Shown here piece by piece: positions 14,821 to 20,660 of a stretch of 20,660 nucleotides of DNA. A model generated the notes under the pieces. That model ran no database searches and was not told the origin of the DNA. It saw only the letters and a list, made by a program, of their open reading frames with translations. The translations under genes and the position numbers were made by a program. The stretch is taken from contig CAMLIA010000059.1 in the NCBI GenBank assembly GCA_946479905.1, positions 1-20,660 on the forward strand, written 5' to 3'. The stretch comes from an uncultured Frankiales bacterium. GTDB taxonomy: Bacteria > Actinomycetota > Actinomycetes > Mycobacteriales > SCTD01. Every line of letters starts with the position of its first letter. The first letter of the stretch is position 1.

Positions 14821-15843
14821 ATGCGACTGCGACGGGTCAACCCCAACGGTCCGGGGCTCCACCGGGTCCGCACCGCCACGGGCTTCCGCTACGTCGACGC
14901 GGCCGGCAGCGCCGTCACCGACGAGGCGGTGCTCGCCCGCATCGAGGCGCTCGTGCTGCCCCCGGCATGGGAGGACGTCTGGATCTGCCGCACCAGCACC
15001 GGCCACATCCAGGCCACGGGCCTCGACGCCGCCGGCCGGCGGCAGTACCGCTACCACGACCACTGGCGCGCGACCCGTGACATGGCCAAGCACGAGCGCA
15101 TCCTCGACTTCGGCGCCCTGCTCCCCCGGCTGCGCGAGCAGGTCTGCGCCGACCTCCAGCTGGACGGCTTGGGCCGGCAGAAGGTGCTGTCGTGCGCGGT
15201 GCGGCTGCTGGACCTCGGCTTCTTCCGCGTCGGCTCGGAGCAGTACACCTCGAGCTTCGGGCTGGCGACGATCCGCAAGGACCACGTCACGGTGTCGCGC
15301 ACGGGCGTGGTCACCTTCGACTACGTCGCCAAGAGCGGGCAGCACCGGGTGCAGTCCGTGGCGGAGCCCGAGGTGTGCGCGATCGTCAGCGCGCTGCGTC
15401 GGCGGAGGTCCGGGGGCGACGAGCTGCTGGCCTACCGCGAGAGCAACCGGTGGGTCGACGTCCGCAGCGGCGACATCAACAACCACCTGCAGCAGCTGAC
15501 CGGGTTCGACTGCAGCGCCAAGGACTTCCGCACCTGGAACGCCACGGTGCTGGCAGCCGTCGGTCTCGCCATGCAGCAGGACACCGCCACCGTCACGGCC
15601 AGGCGGCGCGCGGTCAGCCGCGTCATGCAGGAGGTCGCCCACTACCTCGGCAACACCCCGGCGGTCTGCCGGTCGTCGTACGTCGACCCGCGCGTCATCG
15701 ACCTCTTCGAGAGCGGCACGACGATCCGGCCCGACCTGCAGCGGCTCGGCGAGGACGTGCACCCCGGAGCACCGGCGACCCAGGGCCGGGTCGAGTCCGC
15801 CGTGCTGCGGCTGCTGCGCTCCTCGGCCGCCGCCGCTGCCTGA
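14821..15843 (+). CDS. type IB DNA topoisomerase (poxvirus/bacterial small form)
   Basis: A 340-residue DNA topoisomerase IB, which relaxes supercoils by a 3'-phosphotyrosyl intermediate. The N-terminal domain carries LPPAWEDVWIC and GHIQATGLDAAGRRQYRYH, the bacterial signature. The catalytic set is Arg136 (FFRVGSEQY), Lys171 (YVAKSGQ), Arg237 (AKDFRTWN), Asn278 (YLGNTP) and nucleophile Tyr287 (SSYVDPR), matching the Arg/Lys/Arg/Asn/Tyr set of the Deinococcus enzyme with Asn where poxviruses have His. The set is complete, so the enzyme should be active. The ATG lies one base after the preceding stop with no obvious ribosome-binding site, suggesting translational coupling. The C-terminal Ala-rich tail is probably disordered. 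Confidence 0.92.
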   Translation: MRLRRVNPNGPGLHRVRTATGFRYVDAAGSAVTDEAVLARIEALVLPPAWEDVWICRTSTGHIQATGLDAAGRRQYRYHDHWRATRDMAKHERILDFGALLPRLREQVCADLQLDGLGRQKVLSCAVRLLDLGFFRVGSEQYTSSFGLATIRKDHVTVSRTGVVTFDYVAKSGQHRVQSVAEPEVCAIVSALRRRRSGGDELLAYRESNRWVDVRSGDINNHLQQLTGFDCSAKDFRTWNATVLAAVGLAMQQDTATVTARRRAVSRVMQEVAHYLGNTPAVCRSSYVDPRVIDLFESGTTIRPDLQRLGEDVHPGAPATQGRVESAVLRLLRSSAAAAA

Positions 15844-15900
15844 GGCTTACCGCACGGATAGTGATCGGCGCGGCACCCTCGGCGACCCGTCACGTTCCGT

Positions 15901-15906
15901 TAGGTT
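15901..15906 (+). promoter_or_regulatory. predicted leaderless -10 element for the NlpC/P60 gene
   Basis: TAGGTT ends exactly six bases before the ATG at 15913, and the intervening CGGGGC is not a Shine-Dalgarno sequence. The 69-base gap after the topoisomerase gene is long enough for a separate promoter. No recognisable -35 TTGACA is seen at 17 +/- 1 spacing. This is the closest match to TAnnnT among the four such sites here. Confidence 0.5.
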
Positions 15907-15912
15907 CGGGGC

Positions 15913-17208
15913 ATGTCTGCTCGCCGGCCCGCGTGGGTCCTTGCCGCGGCCGTGCTCGCGCTCGGTCCGGTGCTGCCCGCGCACGCCGACCCGAGCAACC
16001 CGACCCCGTCGGAGATCAAGCGCGCCCAGCAGCAGGTGGCGAGCGCCAAGGCGTCCGTGCAGAGCCTGCGGGTGCGCGCCGAGCAGGCCGCCGAGGCCTA
16101 CAACGGTGCGCTGACGCGTGCGCACGCCGCACGCCTGCAGAGCGAGCAGGCGGCCTCCCGTGCCGCCGTCGCCGAGGCCGCGCAGGCCCGCGCCCAGGGG
16201 GTCGCGACCGGTGCCGAGGCCGTCGCTGCCACCGCCCGGGCGCGCGCCGAGCGCAAGCTCGCCGAGCAGGCCGCCGCCGAGGCCGAGGTGGTCAGCCAGC
16301 AGCGCGCCCTCGACCAGATGGCGGCGAGCGCCTACCAGAGCGGCGGCCGGATGGGTCAGATCGGGTCCCTGCTGACCTCGACCGACCCAGGTCAGCTGGC
16401 CAGCGGCAACGCCTACCTCAACCGGGTCGGCGCCTACCAGCGCGGCATCGTCGTCGACATGGCCCGCGCCCGCGACCGGGCGACCACGGCGGCCCAGCTC
16501 GCGGCCGCCGCCAGTGCCGAGGCCGAGGTCGCGAACCGTGCTGCCCGGGCGGCGCTCGCCAAGGCGCAGCAGGCCCGGGACGCGGCGACCAGCGCCCGCG
16601 ACGCCGCCGCGCACGCCGCCCGGGACGCCGGCCACGCGCTGTTCCTCGCCTCGCAGGCCCGCGGTCACGCGCTCTACCTGGTCTCCCGCGCGGAGGCACA
16701 GCTCGGCAACGCCAAGCAGCGCGCCCGGCACCTCGAGGAGGCGGCCGCCGCGGCCCGCGCCGCGGCCGCGAACGTGCACGCCGGCACCGCGCCCTCGGAC
16801 GCAGCGGCCACCGCGATGCACTGGGCGTTCCAGGAGATCGGTGTGCCCTACTCGTGGGGCGGCGGCGACGAGAACGGGCCGACCTACGGCTTCGCGCAGG
16901 GCGCCGGCACCAAGGGGTTCGACTGCTCCGGCCTGACGCTGTTCGCCTACGCCCAGGCCGGCATCCACCTCGACCACTACACCGGCACGCAGTGGAACCA
17001 GGGCATGCGGATCAGCAGCCGCGGGGCGCTCGAGCCCGGCGACCTGATGTTCTTCGCCTACGACACCAGCGACCCGAGCACGATCCACCACGTGTCGATC
17101 TACATCGGCAACGGCAAGATGATCGAGGCGCCCTACACCGGCGAGGTCGTGCGGGTCACCTCCTTCGACCGCAGCGACTTCATCGGCGGCGTCCGCCCCT
17201 GGGCCTGA
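15913..17208 (+). CDS. secreted NlpC/P60 (C40) peptidoglycan endopeptidase with coiled-coil N-terminus
   Basis: A 431-residue exported cell-wall hydrolase. Residues 1-25 form a signal peptide (RR near the start, hydrophobic core, cleavage after AHA, before Asp26). Residues about 35-300 are alanine-rich helical sequence with Gln/Glu/Arg spacing, predicted coiled coil, broken near 140-175 by a Gly-rich turn. The C-terminal NlpC/P60 domain carries FDCSGLTLFAYAQ (Cys338), HHVSIYIGNG (His393) and KMIEAP (Glu405). The Cys/His/Glu triad with a 12-residue His-to-Glu step matches mycobacterial RipA, which cuts the peptide stem between D-Glu and mDAP. The coiled coil resembles RipA/PcsB-type autoinhibitory or FtsEX-contact regions. 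The substrate peptide is inferred from family. Confidence 0.9.
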   Translation: MSARRPAWVLAAAVLALGPVLPAHADPSNPTPSEIKRAQQQVASAKASVQSLRVRAEQAAEAYNGALTRAHAARLQSEQAASRAAVAEAAQARAQGVATGAEAVAATARARAERKLAEQAAAEAEVVSQQRALDQMAASAYQSGGRMGQIGSLLTSTDPGQLASGNAYLNRVGAYQRGIVVDMARARDRATTAAQLAAAASAEAEVANRAARAALAKAQQARDAATSARDAAAHAARDAGHALFLASQARGHALYLVSRAEAQLGNAKQRARHLEEAAAAARAAAANVHAGTAPSDAAATAMHWAFQEIGVPYSWGGGDENGPTYGFAQGAGTKGFDCSGLTLFAYAQAGIHLDHYTGTQWNQGMRISSRGALEPGDLMFFAYDTSDPSTIHHVSIYIGNGKMIEAPYTGEVVRVTSFDRSDFIGGVRPWA

Positions 17209-17218
17209 CGACCCTTGC

Positions 17219-17248
17219 GGCCTCAGCCTCCAGCCAGTGTGAGGGGCC
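17219..17248. terminator. possible bidirectional terminator between convergent genes
   Basis: CCTCA (17221-17225) can pair with TGAGG (17240-17244) around a 14-base loop, with extra G:C pairs outside. It lies in the 64-base gap between the convergent NlpC/P60 and MBL-fold genes. A second short pairing, CTGAG with CTCAG (17253-17257 and 17272-17276), follows. Stems are imperfect and T-runs are lacking, so this is tentative. Confidence 0.25.
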
Positions 17249-17272
17249 AGTTCTGAGGACGCTGCCGACGGC

Positions 17273-18295
17273 TCAGGGGGTGTAGACGCGCAGGACGCCC
17301 TCGGTGCGGAGGGTCAGCCGGCCCTGGGCCACCAGCAGGTCGAGGTGGGCGGCGGTCTCGAAGATCGCCAGCATCGCGTTGAACTCGTCGAGGTCGGCGA
17401 GGCGGTGCTCGCGGCGGGTCCAGCGGAGCACACCCGCGACCTCGTACGACGTGGCGGCCCCGCTCACGACGGCCTCGAGAGTCTGGTCGAGCCGGCGGTC
17501 GTGGTGCGCCAGCAGCTCGTCGACCCGCGCGTGCGCGGAGTCGGTCACGGGGCCGTGCGCCGGGAGCAGCCGGGCGTCCGGGCGCTCGCGCACGACCCGC
17601 AGCGAGTCCAGGAACGCACCCAGCGGGTTGTCCATCGGCACCGACTCGAAGCCGATCGACGGCGTGATCGTCGGCAGCACGTGGTCGCCCGCGAACAGCA
17701 GGCCACCTGCGGTGTCGTAGAACACCAGGTGCCCACGGGTGTGGCCCGGTGTCTCGACGGCGTCGAGGGTGCGTGGCCCGAGGTCGATGGGCCCGGGCCC
17801 GAGCCAGGTGTCGGGGGACTCCCAGTGCGCCGACTGCGGCTTCGCGGCCCCGACCCACTGCCGCATCTGGTCGGCCAGGGCCTGCGCGCCGCAGTGCTCC
17901 AGGCCCTCGATCTGCGCGGCGATCCCGTGCCGGGTGCCGTCCTGCAGCAGGTCGAGGGTGGGCTTCTCGCCACGGCCCAGCCCGACGTGCGCACCGACCT
18001 CGGCGCGGACCGACACGGCCTGCGTGTAGTGGTCGCGGTGCACGTGCGTGACGAGGAACCGGCGGACGTCGGCCAGCTCGTACCCCATGGTCCCGAGCGC
18101 CTTGACGAACAGGTCACGGCTCTCGGGGATCGCCCACCCGCCGTCGACGCAGACCAGCCCGTCCGGCGTCGGCACGACGTAGACGTTGACGGCGCGCAGC
18201 CCGTCGTTGGGCAGCGGCAGCGGGATGCGCCAGACGCCGTCCGCGACCTCGAAGGCGCCCGGCTCGACCCAGGGCAGCTGGCTGGTGCTCGTCAC
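17273..18295 (-). CDS. metallo-beta-lactamase-fold hydrolase
   Basis: A 340-residue MBL-fold metalloenzyme of the LACTB2/glyoxalase-II-like hydrolase type. The dinuclear metal site is complete: THVHRDH (His84, His86, Asp88, His89), TPGHTRGH (His185), FAGDHVLP (Asp204) and PAHGPV (His247). The C-terminal 90 residues (after about 250) form a helical, winged-helix-like extension typical of LACTB2-type members; a similar tail contacts substrate in those proteins. It is cytosolic. Possible substrates are thioesters, lactones or RNA; the sequence does not decide. The start is GTG at 18293-18295, 13 bases behind the SDR stop, making this the last gene of a P450-SDR-MBL operon. Confidence 0.87.
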   Translation of the reverse strand: MTSTSQLPWVEPGAFEVADGVWRIPLPLPNDGLRAVNVYVVPTPDGLVCVDGGWAIPESRDLFVKALGTMGYELADVRRFLVTHVHRDHYTQAVSVRAEVGAHVGLGRGEKPTLDLLQDGTRHGIAAQIEGLEHCGAQALADQMRQWVGAAKPQSAHWESPDTWLGPGPIDLGPRTLDAVETPGHTRGHLVFYDTAGGLLFAGDHVLPTITPSIGFESVPMDNPLGAFLDSLRVVRERPDARLLPAHGPVTDSAHARVDELLAHHDRRLDQTLEAVVSGAATSYEVAGVLRWTRREHRLADLDEFNAMLAIFETAAHLDLLVAQGRLTLRTEGVLRVYTP

Positions 18296-18308
18296 CGGCT
18301 CGTCCGCA

Positions 18309-19109
18309 TCAGCGCTTGCTCCGCTGCGCCGCAGCCATCTGCTCGGTGAGGTCGCCGACGAGACCGAGCCGCTGCAGCCGACCGGCGAGGTTGGGGGCGA
18401 GCCCCCCGACCTTCGCCCCCAGCCGGTCCAGCACCGGGGCCACGAGCACCTCGCCGGTGTTGCTCTGGAGCGCGGAGACCGTCGCCTCGGCGACCTGCTG
18501 GGGGGTGCGGGTGCCGAAGCCCGGCGGGGGCCGCAGGCCGGTCTCGGCGAACATCCCGGCGTCGCTGACGAAGCCGGGGAGCACGACGCTCACGGCGACC
18601 CCGGTGCCGTACAGCTCTTCGTGCAGGGCGAGTGCGAAACCGCGCAGACCGAACTTGGTCGCGTTGTAGAGCGAGCTGCGGGCGGTCGCCGCGAGCCCGC
18701 TGAGCGAGCTGATGAACGCGAGCCCGCCGCTGCCCTTGGCGACCATGCGCGGCGCGAGCCGGTGCGCCAGGGTGACGGGGGCGCGGAAGTTGACCTCCAG
18801 CGCCCGGTCGAGCTGCTCCGCGTCGTACTCGTCGAGGGCACCCGACGCGGGCAGCGCGGCGTTGGCGACGAGCACGTCCACCTCGCCGGCCTCGGCCAGC
18901 AGCCGGTCGACGTCGCTGCGCACCGAGAGGTCGGCCACCACGACGCGCCCGCTGACCCGTTCCGCGAGCGCCTCGAGGTCCGCCGCGCGCCGACCCGACA
19001 GGACGAGCTTGGCGCCTTCCCTCGCGAACGCTTCGGCCAGGGCCTGGCCGATCCCGCCGCTCGCTCCGGTCAGCAGCACGTCCTTGCCGGCGAGGTCCAT
19101 GCCTGGCAT
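18309..19109 (-). CDS. short-chain dehydrogenase/reductase (SDR)
   Basis: A 266-residue classical SDR. The cofactor motif TGASGGIG is at 14-21, the basic SGRR at 38-41 favours NADPH, NAALPAS (83-89) is the NNAG-type strand, and the catalytic residues are Ser135, Tyr148 and Lys152 (YNATK). It is followed by LPGFVSDAG, the PG-motif turn. The C-terminal 60 residues are longer and more hydrophobic than the minimal fold. It may reduce or oxidise a hydroxyl or keto group on the P450 product; this rests on genome position: it begins four bases after the P450 stop. Two start choices exist (ATG at 19109 and another three codons later). Confidence 0.87.
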   Translation of the reverse strand: MPGMDLAGKDVLLTGASGGIGQALAEAFAREGAKLVLSGRRAADLEALAERVSGRVVVADLSVRSDVDRLLAEAGEVDVLVANAALPASGALDEYDAEQLDRALEVNFRAPVTLAHRLAPRMVAKGSGGLAFISSLSGLAATARSSLYNATKFGLRGFALALHEELYGTGVAVSVVLPGFVSDAGMFAETGLRPPPGFGTRTPQQVAEATVSALQSNTGEVLVAPVLDRLGAKVGGLAPNLAGRLQRLGLVGDLTEQMAAAQRSKR

Positions 19110-19113
19110 CCAA

Positions 19114-20460
19114 TCACCGGGGTGCGGGGAGCAGGCGCGCGGGCAGCCCTCCTTCGGGTCGCAGCGTCACCGCGGCGTGCAGCTTCGGGTCCGTCAGGCT
19201 CACCGGTGCCCAGTGCGGCGCCAGCCGGGCGAGCACCAGGACGGCTTCGGCCCAGGCGAAGGACTCCCCGATGCACTGGCGGGTCCCGGCCCCGAAGGGG
19301 AACCACGCCCCGCGCGGCTGGCCCGGTGCGTCCTCGTCGAACCGGCCGTCCGCCGTCAGCCACCGGCTGGGGTCGAACGCCTCGGGCTGCTGCCACCAGC
19401 GCGGGTCGCGGTGCAGGGCGTACTGGCTCGCCAGCACGATGGACCCGACCGGGATCGTGAAGCCGTCCAGGACCAGCGGCTCGGTGACCTCGCGCTCGAG
19501 GATCCAGGCCGGCGGGTAGAGCCGCATGGTCTCGGCGATGCACGCGGTCGTGAAGGGCAGGGCGGCCAGGTCGGGGTACGACGCGGGCCGGCCCAGCGCC
19601 GCGAGCTCGGCGCGCAGCTGCGCGGCCACCTTGGGGTGCCGGGACAGCAGGTGCCAGCACCACGTGAGCGCGTTGGCGGTGGTCTCGTGGCCGGCGAGCA
19701 GCAGCGTCATCGCCTCGGCACGTGCCTCGTCCTCGGTCAGGCTCCGGAGCAGCTCGCTGACCACGTCGTCGCCCGGTGTCTCGACGGCGCCGTGCACGAG
19801 GCGGCGGATCAGCGCGTCCAGGGAGTCGCGCGCGGCCCACATCCGGCGGAACACCGGCAGGGGCAGGCCGAGCAGCTTGTCGCCCCCGGGGACGAGCGAC
19901 TTCTCCCAGCCCCGCATGGCGTGCTCGAGGGCGCGGTAGACGTCCTCGGACTCCCCCGCCAGCTCGGCGCCGAACAGCGCGCGGCCGACGATCTCGAGGG
20001 TGAGGGCCGACATCTCCTGGGCGAGGTCGACGGTGCTCCCGGGCCGCAGCACGGCCCAGCGTCGGTCGCAGGCGTCGGCCGCGGCGGTCATCACCTCGGC
20101 GTAGCCGGCGATCCGGCTGTGGTGGAAGCTCGGGTTGACCAGCCGTCGCCGCGGCCGGTGCAGCGCTCCGGGCAGCGTCAGCAGTCCCTGCCCCATGAGG
20201 ACGCCGGCGGTGAGCAGGGCCGGGCCCTTCTCCACCGACCGTCCCTGGACGACGAGGAGCTCCCGGACCAGGTCGGGATGGCTCAGCAGGTACGCCTGCT
20301 GCCGCTCGGTGCCGATCGCGGCGATCCGCGGGAAGTCGCGGCCGATCTCGCGCATCCGCTCGGGGGGCAGGTCCCGGCGGACCAGGGTGAGGAGCAGCCG
20401 CGCGATCCCGAGCGGGCCCATGGCCGGGCCGGGCGGGCGGGTCTGCGTCGCGACGGTCAC
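19114..20460 (-). CDS. cytochrome P450 monooxygenase
   Basis: A 448-residue soluble-type cytochrome P450, typical of bacterial class members. The I-helix oxygen-activation motif is AGHETT (256-261), the K-helix ETMR is at 310-313, and the haem-binding loop FPFGAGTRQCIG starts at 387 with the thiolate Cys396. The A-helix region contains no N-terminal membrane anchor, but the segment LGIARLLLTL is hydrophobic. It needs electron-transfer partners (ferredoxin and reductase), which are absent nearby. The GTG at 20458-20460 lies six bases after TAGAAC, which supports this start. Substrate unknown: the AGHETT/ETMR combination is found across many families, including fatty-acid and terpenoid hydroxylases. 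Confidence 0.9.
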   Translation of the reverse strand: MTVATQTRPPGPAMGPLGIARLLLTLVRRDLPPERMREIGRDFPRIAAIGTERQQAYLLSHPDLVRELLVVQGRSVEKGPALLTAGVLMGQGLLTLPGALHRPRRRLVNPSFHHSRIAGYAEVMTAAADACDRRWAVLRPGSTVDLAQEMSALTLEIVGRALFGAELAGESEDVYRALEHAMRGWEKSLVPGGDKLLGLPLPVFRRMWAARDSLDALIRRLVHGAVETPGDDVVSELLRSLTEDEARAEAMTLLLAGHETTANALTWCWHLLSRHPKVAAQLRAELAALGRPASYPDLAALPFTTACIAETMRLYPPAWILEREVTEPLVLDGFTIPVGSIVLASQYALHRDPRWWQQPEAFDPSRWLTADGRFDEDAPGQPRGAWFPFGAGTRQCIGESFAWAEAVLVLARLAPHWAPVSLTDPKLHAAVTLRPEGGLPARLLPAPR

Positions 20461-20466
20461 CGGGCC

Positions 20467-20472
20467 GTTCTA
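20467..20472 (-). promoter_or_regulatory. predicted leaderless -10 element for the P450 operon
   Basis: On the minus strand TAGAAC lies exactly six bases before the GTG start of the P450 gene, preceded by TG (TGTAGAAC, extended -10 style). No Shine-Dalgarno sequence intervenes. It is the only promoter seen for the P450-SDR-MBL operon. The -35 region is not convincing. Confidence 0.4.
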
Positions 20473-20488
20473 CACCCGGATCGTGCGG

Positions 20489-20660
20489 TCAGGCGGCCAC
20501 GGCGAGGACGTCGGTCGCGCTGACCCGCTGGACGGGGAGCCGCACGACGTGCACCCGGCGGGCTGCCGGCACGGTGACGGGGGCCGGCACGGTGACCGGG
20601 GTGGCCTCCAGGACGGGCTCCAGGACGGGCTCCAGGCTTGGCGCCGCCAGCATCTCCTCG
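20489..20660 (-). CDS. C-terminal fragment of an unrecognised protein with short repeats
   Basis: The minus-strand frame is open from the right edge to a TGA (20489-20491) and encodes at least 56 residues. It contains EPVL twice (LEPVLEPVLEA), then two copies of a six-residue unit resembling PVTVPA, and ends with a segment rich in Val and Arg (RRVHVVRLPVQRVSATD). The repeat unit suggests a proline-rich linker or surface region. It is truncated, and an internal ATG at 20652 might be a late start. It ends 28 bases upstream of the P450 start codon. No family recognised. Confidence 0.35.
   Translation of the reverse strand, partial: EEMLAAPSLEPVLEPVLEATPVTVPAPVTVPAARRVHVVRLPVQRVSATDVLAVAA
20606..20636. 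repeat. 12-bp tandem repeat within the right-edge coding fragment
   Basis: The unit CTCCAGGACGGG occurs twice in full (20606-20617, 20618-20629) plus a partial third copy (20630-20636). On the minus strand it encodes the EPVL repeats. A separate 18-base tandem step of CCGGCACGGTGAC occurs at about 20566 and 20584, encoding the PVTVPA repeat. Both keep the frame. Confidence 0.7.

Noticed and set aside
15192..17285. 697-codon plus-strand frame across topoisomerase and NlpC/P60 genes
   Set aside because: It crosses two recognised genes in the wrong frame and is Arg/Gly-rich without domains.

Overview
This 20.7 kb window is very GC-rich, has strong third-position GC bias and many GTG/TTG starts, and is packed with genes from end to end. 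It reads as chromosomal DNA of a high-GC actinomycete; the genus cannot be told from the sequence. Supporting signs are an F420-dependent-type oxidoreductase, a RipA-like NlpC/P60 hydrolase with an alanine-rich coiled coil, a stand-alone receiver-like protein, and start codons lying exactly six bases behind TAnnnn -10 boxes (the leaderless-transcript layout common in actinobacteria). I see no rRNA, tRNA, CRISPR array, insertion sequence or phage gene, and no gene-free stretch longer than about 100 bases.

Left part (1-3405). The left edge looks chimeric: a phosphoribosyltransferase-like N-terminus in one frame, then the C-terminal tail of a flavin/NAD(P)-type oxidoreductase in another. A small DUF1059 protein follows. 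It converges on a UbiB/AarF kinase-like gene, which diverges from a group III truncated haemoglobin over only 32 bases. The haemoglobin gene overlaps tail-to-tail with a coiled-coil plus degenerate receiver-domain protein.

Middle minus-strand run (10086 down to 3487). Reading in the direction of transcription: a 31-residue membrane microprotein, a lipoprotein, an atypical NRAMP-family transporter, two PRC-barrel proteins, a haem-oxygenase-like diiron enzyme, a histidine phosphatase, a stand-alone NAD(P)H-hydrate dehydratase, and a long acyl-CoA dehydrogenase resembling methylsuccinyl-CoA dehydrogenase. Starts and stops overlap or nearly touch. The first six genes form the best candidate for an undescribed system, possibly metal transport feeding a diiron enzyme; that function is inference.

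Plus-strand run (10164 to 17208). A beta-phosphoglucomutase-type HAD enzyme overlaps a GH65 disaccharide phosphorylase, a classical pair giving glucose 6-phosphate. A G6PDH-family F420 oxidoreductase then overlaps a second HAD phosphatase, followed closely by a type IB DNA topoisomerase. A secreted NlpC/P60 hydrolase with its own leaderless promoter ends the run.

Right part (20660 down to 17273). A tight minus-strand operon encodes a cytochrome P450, a short-chain dehydrogenase and a metallo-beta-lactamase-fold hydrolase. The 3' end of an unrecognised repeat-containing gene sits at the right edge.
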